Part shown: piece by piece, positions 1 to 5,707 of the stretch
Layout: each line of letters opens with the position of its first letter
Position numbering within the stretch: position 1 is the stretch's first letter
NCBI GenBank assembly: GCA_030633015.1
Contig: DAOVTR010000127.1
Coordinates: 1-5,707, forward strand
DNA from: Bdellovibrionales bacterium
Lineage (GTDB): Bacteria > Bdellovibrionota > Bacteriovoracia > Bacteriovoracales > Bacteriovoracaceae
Length of the DNA: 5,707 nucleotides
Direction: 5' to 3'
Notes under the pieces: model-generated
The model's database searches: none
What the model saw: the letters and a program-made list of their open reading frames with translations, nothing else
Told to the model about the DNA's origin: nothing
Translations under genes and position numbers: made by a program

Positions 1-740
1 CGATCTATATTAAAAATTACACCATTTCCACACTCATTAACATTAACTACTCCAAGCCAAAGATTAAAGGCCATTCCAGTATCATGTACTTTAGCAACCA
101 TTGGAGCAAGTTCAGCTTTGGTGCTCATTCGCCAGTCAGGATAATCTGGATGAGAATTAGAAATAGAGACCGAGTGATTAGCAGCATTACAGCTATGATT
201 AAAGCCGACCTCCACATGAGAGATAAGCTCTGCATTCATGCGACTTACAGTTTCATCCATAATAGTCGTCCAAAATGAATGGGGATAAGTATTTTGTAAA
301 TCTAAATAGACCATTCCTTTCATAAAGCCTGGCCTTGCTGTAACAGTAGGTGCGGAATAAAGACCAATATTTATATCTTTATTTTCATCTCCCCATATTG
401 TGTATTGAGCGGAGATATAACCATTATGACTTACAATCATTGGAGCATAATCAGGAGCCGAAAGTGATAATGAATAGTCGCCATTGCTCAGACAAGAAGA
501 GTTAACCCCATCAAGAGTAATGGCACTACATTCTACTTTTGAGGTTACAGCATTTAAATCAAGTGAATAAGATATTGAAGCTTGACGCTCATAAACAAAT
601 CCAGAGATTTTAACAATTTTTGCTGGTATATTAGTGTTTTGGGTAGTTGACTCATCTACATCTCTGTTACATCCTTGAAAGCTTAGAATAAAAATAGAAA
701 TCAAAATAAAATTCAAAAAATAGTTCTTTATTTGTGACAA
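1..740 (-). CDS. Lipoprotein with possible TIM-barrel glycosidase-like domain (C-terminus outside window)
   Basis: Reading leftwards from a TTG at 740-738, the frame stays open for 246 codons to the window edge, so only the N-terminal part is present. Residues 1-24 form a lipoprotein signal: Lys5, a hydrophobic stretch, then LSFQGC with Cys24 as the predicted lipidated residue. The -3 position is Phe, looser than the usual lipobox. Residues about 45-130 are rich in beta-type alternation and Gly/Tyr/Ser, resembling a carboxypeptidase-regulatory or Ig-like domain. From about 140 the pattern changes: KGMVY, later VEVGF, then KAELAPMVAKVHDTGM and NLWLGVV. That resembles the first strands and helices of a beta/alpha barrel as in GH113-type glycosidases. 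The barrel assignment is inference from pattern, not a recognised family. Several Cys residues (71, 83, 184, 237) could form disulfides after export. No ATG start fits, and the plus-strand frame at 84-278 is only its shadow. Confidence 0.8.
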   Translation of the reverse strand, partial: MSQIKNYFLNFILISIFILSFQGCNRDVDESTTQNTNIPAKIVKISGFVYERQASISYSLDLNAVTSKVECSAITLDGVNSSCLSNGDYSLSLSAPDYAPMIVSHNGYISAQYTIWGDENKDINIGLYSAPTVTARPGFMKGMVYLDLQNTYPHSFWTTIMDETVSRMNAELISHVEVGFNHSCNAANHSVSISNSHPDYPDWRMSTKAELAPMVAKVHDTGMAFNLWLGVVNVNECGNGVIFNID

Positions 741-747
741 AACGATA

Positions 748-752
748 CCTTT
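748..752 (-). promoter_or_regulatory. Ribosome binding site supporting the TTG start
   Basis: On the minus strand AAAGG lies 7 bases upstream of the TTG at 740-738. This spacing, together with the signal peptide beginning directly at that codon, is the reason for choosing a TTG start. The next in-frame Met would delete the signal peptide. Confidence 0.6.
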
Positions 753-825
753 ATTTATAAATTACTTTGCACTATGATTTATTAAAAATTATCGGAAATA
801 TTTAGTAATTATTAAGTTTATTTAC

Positions 826-850
826 TATGATCATATAATATATTCTGGAG
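826..850 (+). promoter_or_regulatory. Candidate -10 element and ribosome binding site of the dehydrogenase gene
   Basis: A consensus TATAAT lies at 834-839 and GGAG at 847-850, 5 bases before the ATG at 856. With this -10, transcription would begin near 846, leaving a leader of only about 10 bases. No good -35 lies at 16-18 bases upstream, so an alternative -10 (TACTAT, 823-828) is possible. The perfect 10-base palindrome TATGATCATA (826-835) overlaps the -10. The ribosome binding site is convincing; the promoter is weakly supported in such AT-rich DNA. Confidence 0.35.
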
Positions 851-855
851 ATTTT

Positions 856-1992
856 ATGAAAATGTTGAGCATAGGAGTATTAGGCACTTCTTTAAAAGAA
901 AATGAGTATAGAATTCCAATACATCCTGATCACATTAATCAGATCGATAAAGAGACTAGAAAGAACCTCTATTTTGAGAAAGAATATGCTGAAAAGTTTG
1001 GTGTCGAAATTGAAAGCTTTCATGACATTGGTGGAACATTAGAGAGAGAAGAGTTATTTAAACAGTGTGATATTATTCTTGTACCTAAGCCTGTTTTAAG
1101 CGATTTTAAATCAATGAAAAATGATGGAATTTTATGTGGATGGGCACATCTTGTTCAACAAGAAGAATTAACTCAAGTATGTATTGATAGTCATTTATCT
1201 GTTATAACTTGGGAATCAATGCATGAATGGAAAGACAATGGTAAATTTATACGTCATCTTTTTAATAAAAATAACGAAGTGGCCGGTTATGCTGCAGTCT
1301 TAGATTCTTGCAGACTTCTTGGAATTGATGGTAACTATGGCCCTGTTCGTAGTGCTTCAATAATTGGGTTTGGATCAGTTGCTCGTGGAGCAGTTCGCTG
1401 TTTGCAAGGGATAGGTTTTAAAGATATTACTGTTTATACTTTTGATGATCCTAATTTAGTTTTAAATAAAATTGCAAACGTTAATCATCAACAGATGAAA
1501 TTAGATTCTGATGGAAAACCTCTCGTTATTGAAAAAAATGGTAATACTAGACCTTTTATAAATGATCTTTCAAGTTCAGATATTATTGTAAATGGAATTC
1601 TTCAAGACACCGACACACCTGTTATGTTCGTTAACGAAAATGAAATAGAACAACTGAAAAAAAATTCTCTAATTGTTGATGTCAGTTGCGATGAAGATAT
1701 GGGATTTTATGGAGCAAAGCCAACTTCTTTTAAGGAGCCGATGTTCAAAATTAAACAAGTTAATTACTACGCTGTTGATCATACACCATCATATCTTTGG
1801 AATAGTGTATCTTGGGAAATATCAAAAGCAATAATTTCATTTTTAAAAGATTTAATGAATGGAGTAGAAAAATGGAAAGAAAATAAAATTTTGAATTTAG
1901 CCCTTGAAATTGAACAAGGTGTAATTGCAAATTCAAAAATTACAACTTTTCAAAATCGTTCGGCAAAGTACCCTCATGATATTAAAAAGTAA
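856..1992 (+). CDS. Alanine dehydrogenase/PNT-family oxidoreductase, most like N5-(carboxyethyl)ornithine synthase
   Basis: The 378-residue protein has the two-domain fold of the alanine dehydrogenase / transhydrogenase N-terminal / saccharopine dehydrogenase (LYS1) superfamily. Seen: Arg19 in the EYRIPIHP segment, Lys78 in VPKP and His98 in GWAHL, matching the substrate-binding Arg, Lys and His of alanine dehydrogenase; GYAAVLD (144-150); a Rossmann loop GFGSVARGA (171-179); DIIVNGI (242-248); LIVDVSCDEDMG (272-283) and HTPSYLWNSVSWEISK (309-324). The last blocks closely recall Lactococcus carboxyethylornithine synthase (YAGVLDA, SGNVAQGA, NTPSLIYRNVSQELSK in that family), which reductively condenses ornithine or lysine with pyruvate using NADPH. 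It is longer than that enzyme (about 313 residues), with extra residues around 196-238 and a C-terminal tail after about 340. Substrate is therefore uncertain: opine-type condensation, amino-acid dehydrogenase and saccharopine-type activity all remain open. The enzyme is predicted to be cytosolic. The start is supported by GGAG upstream. Confidence 0.85.
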   Translation: MKMLSIGVLGTSLKENEYRIPIHPDHINQIDKETRKNLYFEKEYAEKFGVEIESFHDIGGTLEREELFKQCDIILVPKPVLSDFKSMKNDGILCGWAHLVQQEELTQVCIDSHLSVITWESMHEWKDNGKFIRHLFNKNNEVAGYAAVLDSCRLLGIDGNYGPVRSASIIGFGSVARGAVRCLQGIGFKDITVYTFDDPNLVLNKIANVNHQQMKLDSDGKPLVIEKNGNTRPFINDLSSSDIIVNGILQDTDTPVMFVNENEIEQLKKNSLIVDVSCDEDMGFYGAKPTSFKEPMFKIKQVNYYAVDHTPSYLWNSVSWEISKAIISFLKDLMNGVEKWKENKILNLALEIEQGVIANSKITTFQNRSAKYPHDIKK

Positions 1993-2021
1993 GTCGCACT
2001 CGGTCAATTTTTACTAAGAGT

Positions 2022-2027
2022 TATAAT
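2022..2027 (+). promoter_or_regulatory. Candidate -10 element upstream of rlmF
   Basis: A consensus TATAAT lies 50 bases before the rlmF ATG, in the 85-base gap after the dehydrogenase gene. No convincing -35 is found at the right distance, so this is a low-confidence call. The gap contains no clear terminator, so read-through from the upstream gene is equally possible. Confidence 0.2.
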
Positions 2028-2077
2028 GATTATTTTCGTTTTATCTTTATGGCAACAACTAGTGTAAACATAGATCT

Positions 2078-2992
2078 ATGGAAAGAAAAAAAGAACTACA
2101 CCCAAGAAATATTCATACTCAAAAATACGACTTTGATACCTTAATCAAGGATCATCCGAAGCTATCTTCTTTTGTGAAAAAGAATAAGTATGATGATTTG
2201 GGAATAAATTACTCTGATGCCAATGCAGTTCTGTGTTTGAATCAGGCCCTGTTGGCTTACAACTACAAAGTAAAAAACTGGTCCATCCCTAAAGGACACC
2301 TTTGTCCTCCAGTTCCAGGTCGTGCGGACTATATTCATTATATTGCAGATCTCTTAGGCGAGGCATTTGATGGAAAACCTCCTGTCGGTAAAAAAGTTAA
2401 GGGCCTAGACATAGGCGTTGGTAATGGTTGTATTTATCCAATTCTTGGAAATAGTATTTATGGCTGGAAATTTGTCGGTAGTGATATAGACCCTGATTCT
2501 ATTAATCATGCTAAAAAAATACTAAACTCAAATCCAACTCTTAAAAAAAATATTAAAATTCGTTTTCAAAAATCAGCCAACAATATTTTTAAAGGTCTTA
2601 TTAAATCTGGTGAGAAGTTTGACTTCACCATGTGTAATCCTCCCTTTTATTCTTCTCTTGAAGAGGCCAATAATGCTTCCAATCGCAAAGTTAAGAATCT
2701 TAATATAAACAAAGAAAAAAAAGGGCACGCTCTAATAAATAAAACTTCAAACTTTGGAGGTATCGAGGCCGAGCTTTGGTGTCCAGGTGGAGAGACTGCC
2801 TTTATCAAAAAAATGATTAAAGAAAGCGCTATCTATAAAGATCAGTGCCACTGGTTCACCACTCTAGTCTCTAATAAAGTTCATCTTATAGAGTTTTATC
2901 AGCTACTACAAAATTTTAAACGGGCCGAAGTTCGTACAATAGAAATGCACCCAGGCCAAAAAATCAGTCATCTCATGGCCTGGAGATTTTAG
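2078..2992 (+). CDS. rlmF: 23S rRNA (adenine-1618-N6)-methyltransferase RlmF
   Basis: The 304-residue protein matches RlmF (YbiN; about 308 residues in E. coli), which uses S-adenosylmethionine to methylate N6 of A1618 in 23S rRNA. Seen: the N-terminal LHPRN block (7-11) and YDFDTLI (17-23); WSIPKGHLCPPVPGRADYIH (68-87); methyltransferase motif I DIGVGNG (111-117) followed by CIYPI; the acidic motif GSDID (134-138); the N6-adenine catalytic motif NPPF (187-190); GIEAELWCPGGE (228-239); and a C-terminal SHLMAWRF. All family landmarks are present and the length is full, so it should be active in the cytosol. The ATG at 2078 is the only plausible start because TAG lies in frame just upstream; no Shine-Dalgarno precedes it. 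It stands alone: 85 bases after the dehydrogenase and 152 before the next gene. Confidence 0.95.
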   Translation: MERKKELHPRNIHTQKYDFDTLIKDHPKLSSFVKKNKYDDLGINYSDANAVLCLNQALLAYNYKVKNWSIPKGHLCPPVPGRADYIHYIADLLGEAFDGKPPVGKKVKGLDIGVGNGCIYPILGNSIYGWKFVGSDIDPDSINHAKKILNSNPTLKKNIKIRFQKSANNIFKGLIKSGEKFDFTMCNPPFYSSLEEANNASNRKVKNLNINKEKKGHALINKTSNFGGIEAELWCPGGETAFIKKMIKESAIYKDQCHWFTTLVSNKVHLIEFYQLLQNFKRAEVRTIEMHPGQKISHLMAWRF

Positions 2993-3035
2993 ATAAAGCA
3001 AAGTTAGCAAACACACAAAAAATTGGCACTACAAT

Positions 3036-3083
3036 TTAAACTTTAATGGCTGAAACTTGTAATATAATGAGGTTAAAGTTTAA
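3036..3083 (+). promoter_or_regulatory. Candidate promoter flanked by paired 11-base palindromes (operator-like)
   Basis: TTAAACTTTAA (3036-3046) and TTAAAGTTTAA (3073-3083) are identical except for the central base. Each is a palindrome around that base, and together they also form an 11-base perfect inverted repeat. Their centres are 37 bases apart. Between them lies a consensus -10, TATAAT (3063-3068). The first box covers the expected -35 position and the second covers the expected start of transcription near 3075. This is how repressor operators are often placed, but the boxes are entirely A/T apart from the centre, so chance is not excluded. The intervening 26 bases could alternatively be the loop of an RNA or DNA hairpin. 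No T-run follows, so it is not a terminator. Confidence 0.4.
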
Positions 3084-3144
3084 TAGAATAATTGCCGATT
3101 AAGATGAGATGTTCGCAACTATACTAATTTACTGAGGATTAATA

Positions 3145-4248
3145 ATGAATAAATTAAGAAAAATACTTATATCTCAGCTTGTTTTAATGCTGCTTCTTTT
3201 TGCAATAGGGTGTAATGATAATAATACTGAAGAGATTTCTAAAAATACGAATGATACACTAGCTAATCTACCTAATGAGGAATTGGATGCCGAACAAAAT
3301 GAATTTTTTATAACAAATTTACGGGAGGATCATTACTCATCTGAAGCATATAAGAATAAATTGACAGAGGAACTTGTTATTGCAATTAAATACCGCAGCT
3401 CAAATGCAAATTTAACGGAAATACAAAAATTGATAGATGATGGAGCTAATGTAAATGTTAAAAGTGATCTGGGTATTCCATTAATAGCATATGCTGTCTA
3501 TAATTCCTCTAATACAGATTTAAAAAAGATAGAAATCCTCCTTAAAAATGGTGCTAATCCCAATGCCGTAGGATCTGGAGAATCAATAAAATCAGCACTA
3601 ACATATGCGGCTGAATACAATAAAGTGGGAGCATTGAATCTGCTTTTTTCATATGGTGTTGAAATAAAAAATGCTGACGGATTAAGGGCATTAAATTTAG
3701 CATGCTTATATGGTAATATTGAAATCGTTCAAATATTACTTGAGAAAGGTTTAAATCCTAATAGTCATTTTGTATCCAATATAACAATTGCAAATCCAGA
3801 GGAAGGAAAGATCTTTTATAACTTTGGTAAACTTGAAATTGAAACACTTGGTAAAACTCCCCTAATGTTTGCGACTCAACTTGGTAAAGTTGATATTATG
3901 AGACTACTCTTACTAAAAGGTGCAGATGTTAATGCAAAAGAAAAAAATGGTTGGACTCCTTTGATTTTCTCCATGAATGGTAACTACGAAAAGTTTCAGA
4001 TTATTATTGAAAATGGTGGAAATCTTATGACTCTTGATAATAAAAACTGGACGCCATTAATGTGGGCAACAATGAATGCTAAACCTGAAATGGTGGAATA
4101 CTTAATAACAAATAGGGTGGATGTAAATGTTAAAAATACTGATAATCAAACAGCACTATCTATTATTGAAGAAAAAATTAATGAATGGGGAGCAGGTATA
4201 AATTACATTGAAATTAAGAAAATGTTAATTGATGCTGGAGCAAAATAA
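3145..4248 (+). CDS. Ankyrin-repeat lipoprotein
   Basis: The 367-residue protein starts at an ATG preceded by GAGG (3134-3137) at 7 bases. Residues 1-23 are a lipoprotein signal: basic MNKLRK, a Leu/Ile-rich core, then AIGC with Cys23 as the lipid site. Residues 24-75 are a polar Asn/Glu-rich linker. From about 75 to the end are about eight ankyrin repeats, recognisable by TPL / LL..GA.(D/N)VN spacing: near 75-105, 108-140, 146-175, 179-207, 236-264, 269-297, 302-330 and 334-366. The fifth to seventh are closest to consensus (GKTPLMFAT, NGWTPLIFS, NWTPLMWAT). Residues 208-235 form a non-repeat insert between repeats four and five. Ankyrin repeats bind other proteins; being lipid-anchored, this one would act in the periplasm or at the outer membrane. 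The partner is unknown. No enzyme domain is visible. Gaps on both sides suggest it is transcribed alone. Confidence 0.9.
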   Translation: MNKLRKILISQLVLMLLLFAIGCNDNNTEEISKNTNDTLANLPNEELDAEQNEFFITNLREDHYSSEAYKNKLTEELVIAIKYRSSNANLTEIQKLIDDGANVNVKSDLGIPLIAYAVYNSSNTDLKKIEILLKNGANPNAVGSGESIKSALTYAAEYNKVGALNLLFSYGVEIKNADGLRALNLACLYGNIEIVQILLEKGLNPNSHFVSNITIANPEEGKIFYNFGKLEIETLGKTPLMFATQLGKVDIMRLLLLKGADVNAKEKNGWTPLIFSMNGNYEKFQIIIENGGNLMTLDNKNWTPLMWATMNAKPEMVEYLITNRVDVNVKNTDNQTALSIIEEKINEWGAGINYIEIKKMLIDAGAK

Positions 4249-4258
4249 ATCTCCATAA

Positions 4259-4305
4259 AGCACCTTCTTAAGAAAATTGACTCTGTGCACTGGCGGTGCT
4301 AAAGA
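4259..4305 (+). promoter_or_regulatory. Candidate promoter and structured leader before the S4-domain gene
   Basis: TTGACT (4277-4282, five of six bases of the -35 consensus) is followed at exactly 17 bases by TAAAGA (4300-4305), a weak -10. Transcription would then start at about the ATG at 4311. The same stretch has AGCACC (4259-4264) complementary to GGTGCT (4295-4300) across a 30-base loop, whose 5' end is the palindrome TTCTTAAGAA (4265-4274). GGTGC can alternatively pair with GCACT (4287-4291, including one T-G pair) in a compact hairpin. No T-run follows, so neither stem is a classical terminator. Promoter and structure are both tentative. Confidence 0.3.
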
Positions 4306-4310
4306 AACAT

Positions 4311-4565
4311 ATGAATTATAAAACCCCAGAACAACCAAAAAACTCATTCCGCGTAACTCTCGAACTTGAAACACCTCAACAACGTTTAGATATCATTCTC
4401 ATGGATGCTCTCAAAAAACAAAGTGAAAACGAAACACTAAGCCTCATTTCTAAAACTCAATTAAAAAAATTATTTACTGATAAAAAAGTTTTAATCAAAG
4501 GTCAGAGTGCTAGAGCAAAGTCACCTATTAATAGTGGTATTACATATATCGATATTTTATTTTAG
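4311..4565 (+). CDS. Small stand-alone S4-like RNA-binding domain protein
   Basis: The 84-residue protein consists of little more than one S4-like fold. From the ATG, RLDIILMDALKK (about 25-36) corresponds to the first S4 helix (the family's RLDKFL), SKTQLKKLFTDKKVLIKGQ (about 47-65) to the helix and strand (SRSQ.. LI..G.V.VNG), and SPINSGITYIDI (about 71-82) to the closing K.G(D).I strand. It resembles the N-terminal S4 domain of RluD-type pseudouridine synthases but has no catalytic domain, so an RNA-binding role on rRNA or the ribosome is inferred. An in-frame GTG at 4296 would add five residues. I prefer the ATG, although neither has a Shine-Dalgarno; a leaderless transcript is possible. 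The gene ends 9 bases before the GTPase start, so they are probably co-transcribed and perhaps translationally coupled. Confidence 0.75.
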   Translation: MNYKTPEQPKNSFRVTLELETPQQRLDIILMDALKKQSENETLSLISKTQLKKLFTDKKVLIKGQSARAKSPINSGITYIDILF

Positions 4566-4574
4566 TTGATACTT

Positions 4575-5468
4575 ATGGCAAAAAAAAAGAAAACAGGAAT
4601 AGAGCACTTAGAAAACAACCACATCAATTGGTTCCCTGGCCATATGAGCAAGGCGATCAAGGAAATAAAAAAAAATATAAAGCTAGTAAATATCATTATT
4701 GAAGTTAGAGATGCTCGCGCGCCTTTGGCGTCAGGTAATAAAGATAATTATGATAGTAATGGTAGTAAGCCCTACTTAATCGTATTTAATAAGACAAATT
4801 TGGCTGATCCTGAAGCAGTTAAACTTTGGCAAGATTGGTTCACTAAGCAGAATGAATCATTTATGTTTATCAATGCTTTAGATAAAAAATCTATTAAAAC
4901 TATTGTTAATCGTTCTAAAGAAATTCTTCATGCCCATCGATTGAAATCGAATTCGACTGCCTCCTCGAAAGGTAAAATGAGAATGATGATCCTAGGACTT
5001 CCTAACACTGGTAAATCTACAATCATTAACAAACTCGCCAACAGAGATGCTTCAAAAGCTGCCTCCAACCCCGGTCAAACAAAAGTGCAGCTGTGGGTTA
5101 AAGTAGATAAAGATCTTGATATACTAGATACTCCAGGTGTCATGCCACCAAAAATAAATAAACAAATCCATGGCATGTGGTTATCAGCAATTCATGCGAT
5201 CCCTGATCATATTGTCCCTCCAGACCAATCTGCCTGTTTTATCGTGGAGTATTTATTAAAAACAAAATCAGAAATATTTAAAGAACATTATAAATTTGAC
5301 TCTCTCGACATAGACCTCATCACCGCTTGTGATCATATTGCGAAACTAAGAGGTTGCCTTAGCTCCGGTGGTAGTTATGATTATGATCATACCTACAAAA
5401 TAATTATAGGTGATTTCAGGAAAGGCCATCTAGGTCTAACGAGCTTTGAGAGACCTCCCTTAAAATGA
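4575..5468 (+). CDS. rbgA: Circularly permuted ribosome-assembly GTPase, RbgA/YlqF type
   Basis: The 297-residue protein has the RbgA/YlqF/MTG1 layout, a GTPase acting late in 50S subunit assembly. Seen in order: WFPGHM (19-24), whose His corresponds to the functionally important N-terminal His of Rbg[10 protein letters not shown] (42-50); the permuted G4 position NKTN (72-75); a G5-like NAL (100-102); the P-loop GLPNTGKST (141-149); NPGQTK with the G2 Thr169; and DTPG (185-188) followed by VMPPK. The C-terminal part ends with DFRKGHLG (280-287), as in RbgA. G4-G5-G1-G2-G3 order confirms the circular permutation. The odd point is Asn75 (codon AAT) where GTPases normally have the guanine-binding Asp of NKxD. 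Length is slightly above the B. subtilis protein (about 282). The ATG at 4575 gives MAKKKK; an in-frame TTG at 4566 directly after the previous stop is less likely. No Shine-Dalgarno is seen, consistent with coupling to the S4 gene. Confidence 0.92.
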   Translation: MAKKKKTGIEHLENNHINWFPGHMSKAIKEIKKNIKLVNIIIEVRDARAPLASGNKDNYDSNGSKPYLIVFNKTNLADPEAVKLWQDWFTKQNESFMFINALDKKSIKTIVNRSKEILHAHRLKSNSTASSKGKMRMMILGLPNTGKSTIINKLANRDASKAASNPGQTKVQLWVKVDKDLDILDTPGVMPPKINKQIHGMWLSAIHAIPDHIVPPDQSACFIVEYLLKTKSEIFKEHYKFDSLDIDLITACDHIAKLRGCLSSGGSYDYDHTYKIIIGDFRKGHLGLTSFERPPLK

Positions 5469-5475
5469 GAAGACA

Positions 5476-5688
5476 ATGAAAGATCCGCTAGAGGGCAAGA
5501 CCTTAGAATACATTGTAACAAAATTAGTAGAGTTCTATGGTTTTGAAAAGCTGAGTAAGCACATAAATATTAACTGCTTTATAAGCAATCCTAGCATAAA
5601 ATCAAGTCTAAAATTTCTCAGGAAAACACCTTGGGCGCGTACAAAAGTTGAAAAACTGTACGTAAAAAACATGGATCAGATTGAATAG
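5476..5688 (+). CDS. VF530/DUF2132 family small protein
   Basis: The 70-residue protein carries the recognisable signature of the VF530 family (DUF2132): [20 protein letters not shown] (3-22), INCF (33-36), then [17 protein letters not shown] (39-55) and KVEKLY (57-62). The family is a small helical fold named after Vibrio fischeri VF530, often labelled DNA-binding from structural similarity, with no firmly established role. Length is normal for the family and the gene appears intact. It starts 7 bases after the GTPase stop, with GAGAAG overlapping that stop as a weak ribosome binding site, so it is likely the third gene of the S4-GTPase transcript. No terminator is visible in the last 19 bases of the window. 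Confidence 0.88.
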   Translation: MKDPLEGKTLEYIVTKLVEFYGFEKLSKHININCFISNPSIKSSLKFLRKTPWARTKVEKLYVKNMDQIE

Positions 5689-5707
5689 ACTTAGAGACTT
5701 GTAGCCA

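Noticed and set aside
84..278. A 64-codon open frame on the plus strand
   Set aside because: It lies wholly inside the minus-strand lipoprotein gene, has no ribosome binding site and shows no domain; the lipoprotein has signal peptide and start evidence.
803..827. TAGTAA / TTACTA inverted repeat in the divergent intergenic region
   Set aside because: Only six A/T-rich base pairs across a 13-base spacer in very AT-rich DNA; expected by chance.
826..835. Perfect palindrome TATGATCATA at the dehydrogenase promoter as an operator
   Set aside because: The same 10-mer occurs inside the GTPase coding sequence at 5382-5391, and TGATCA is frequent in several genes here, so chance is a sufficient explanation.
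3023..3028. TTGGCA as a -35 element for the ankyrin lipoprotein promoter
   Set aside because: It is a good -35 match, but it lies 34 bases from the TATAAT and no acceptable -10 exists at 15-19 bases.
3036..3083. Inverted repeat as a Rho-independent terminator of rlmF
   Set aside because: The stem is almost pure A/T with a 26-base loop and no following T-run.
4580..4588. Run of nine A just after the GTPase start codon as a phase-variation tract
   Set aside because: Runs of eight A occur in other genes here (for example 1657-1664), and this one encodes the ordinary MAKKKK N-terminus; nothing else points to switching.

Overview
The window looks chromosomal, from an AT-rich (roughly one third G+C by eye) Gram-negative bacterium. 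Two genes encode N-terminal lipoprotein signals. RlmF and VF530-type proteins are typical of proteobacteria and related groups. Low G+C combined with loosely conserved lipoboxes would fit a Bacteriovorax/Bdellovibrio-like lineage, but this is an inference; no marker gene here settles the taxonomy. There is no tRNA, rRNA, CRISPR array, IS element or integrase.

Layout: positions 1-740 hold the N-terminal 246 codons of a lipoprotein on the minus strand. It uses a TTG start and runs off the left edge. A 115-base AT-rich divergent intergenic region follows. Everything else is on the plus strand: an alanine-dehydrogenase/opine-dehydrogenase-like enzyme (856-1992); the 23S rRNA m6A1618 methyltransferase RlmF (2078-2992); an ankyrin-repeat lipoprotein (3145-4248) preceded by a pair of palindromic boxes around a consensus -10; then a tight three-gene run of a small stand-alone S4-domain protein (4311-4565), a circularly permuted GTPase of the RbgA/YlqF type (4575-5468) and a VF530/DUF2132 small protein (5476-5688). 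I see no convincing Rho-independent terminator anywhere.

How the genes relate: the last three genes are separated by 9 and 7 bases and are probably one transcript. The S4 protein (RNA binding) and the RbgA-type GTPase (late 50S assembly) suggest a ribosome-biogenesis unit. RlmF upstream also acts on the large-subunit RNA but is separated from the run by the ankyrin lipoprotein. The dehydrogenase and the two lipoproteins have no evident functional tie to it.

Most notable points: the GTPase has Asn in place of the Asp of its NKxD guanine-recognition motif; two near-identical 11-base palindromes sit over the -35 and +1 positions of the ankyrin lipoprotein promoter candidate; the S4 gene has no Shine-Dalgarno and may be leaderless, with a leader able to form two mutually exclusive stems. 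I found no clear undescribed defence or mobile system.
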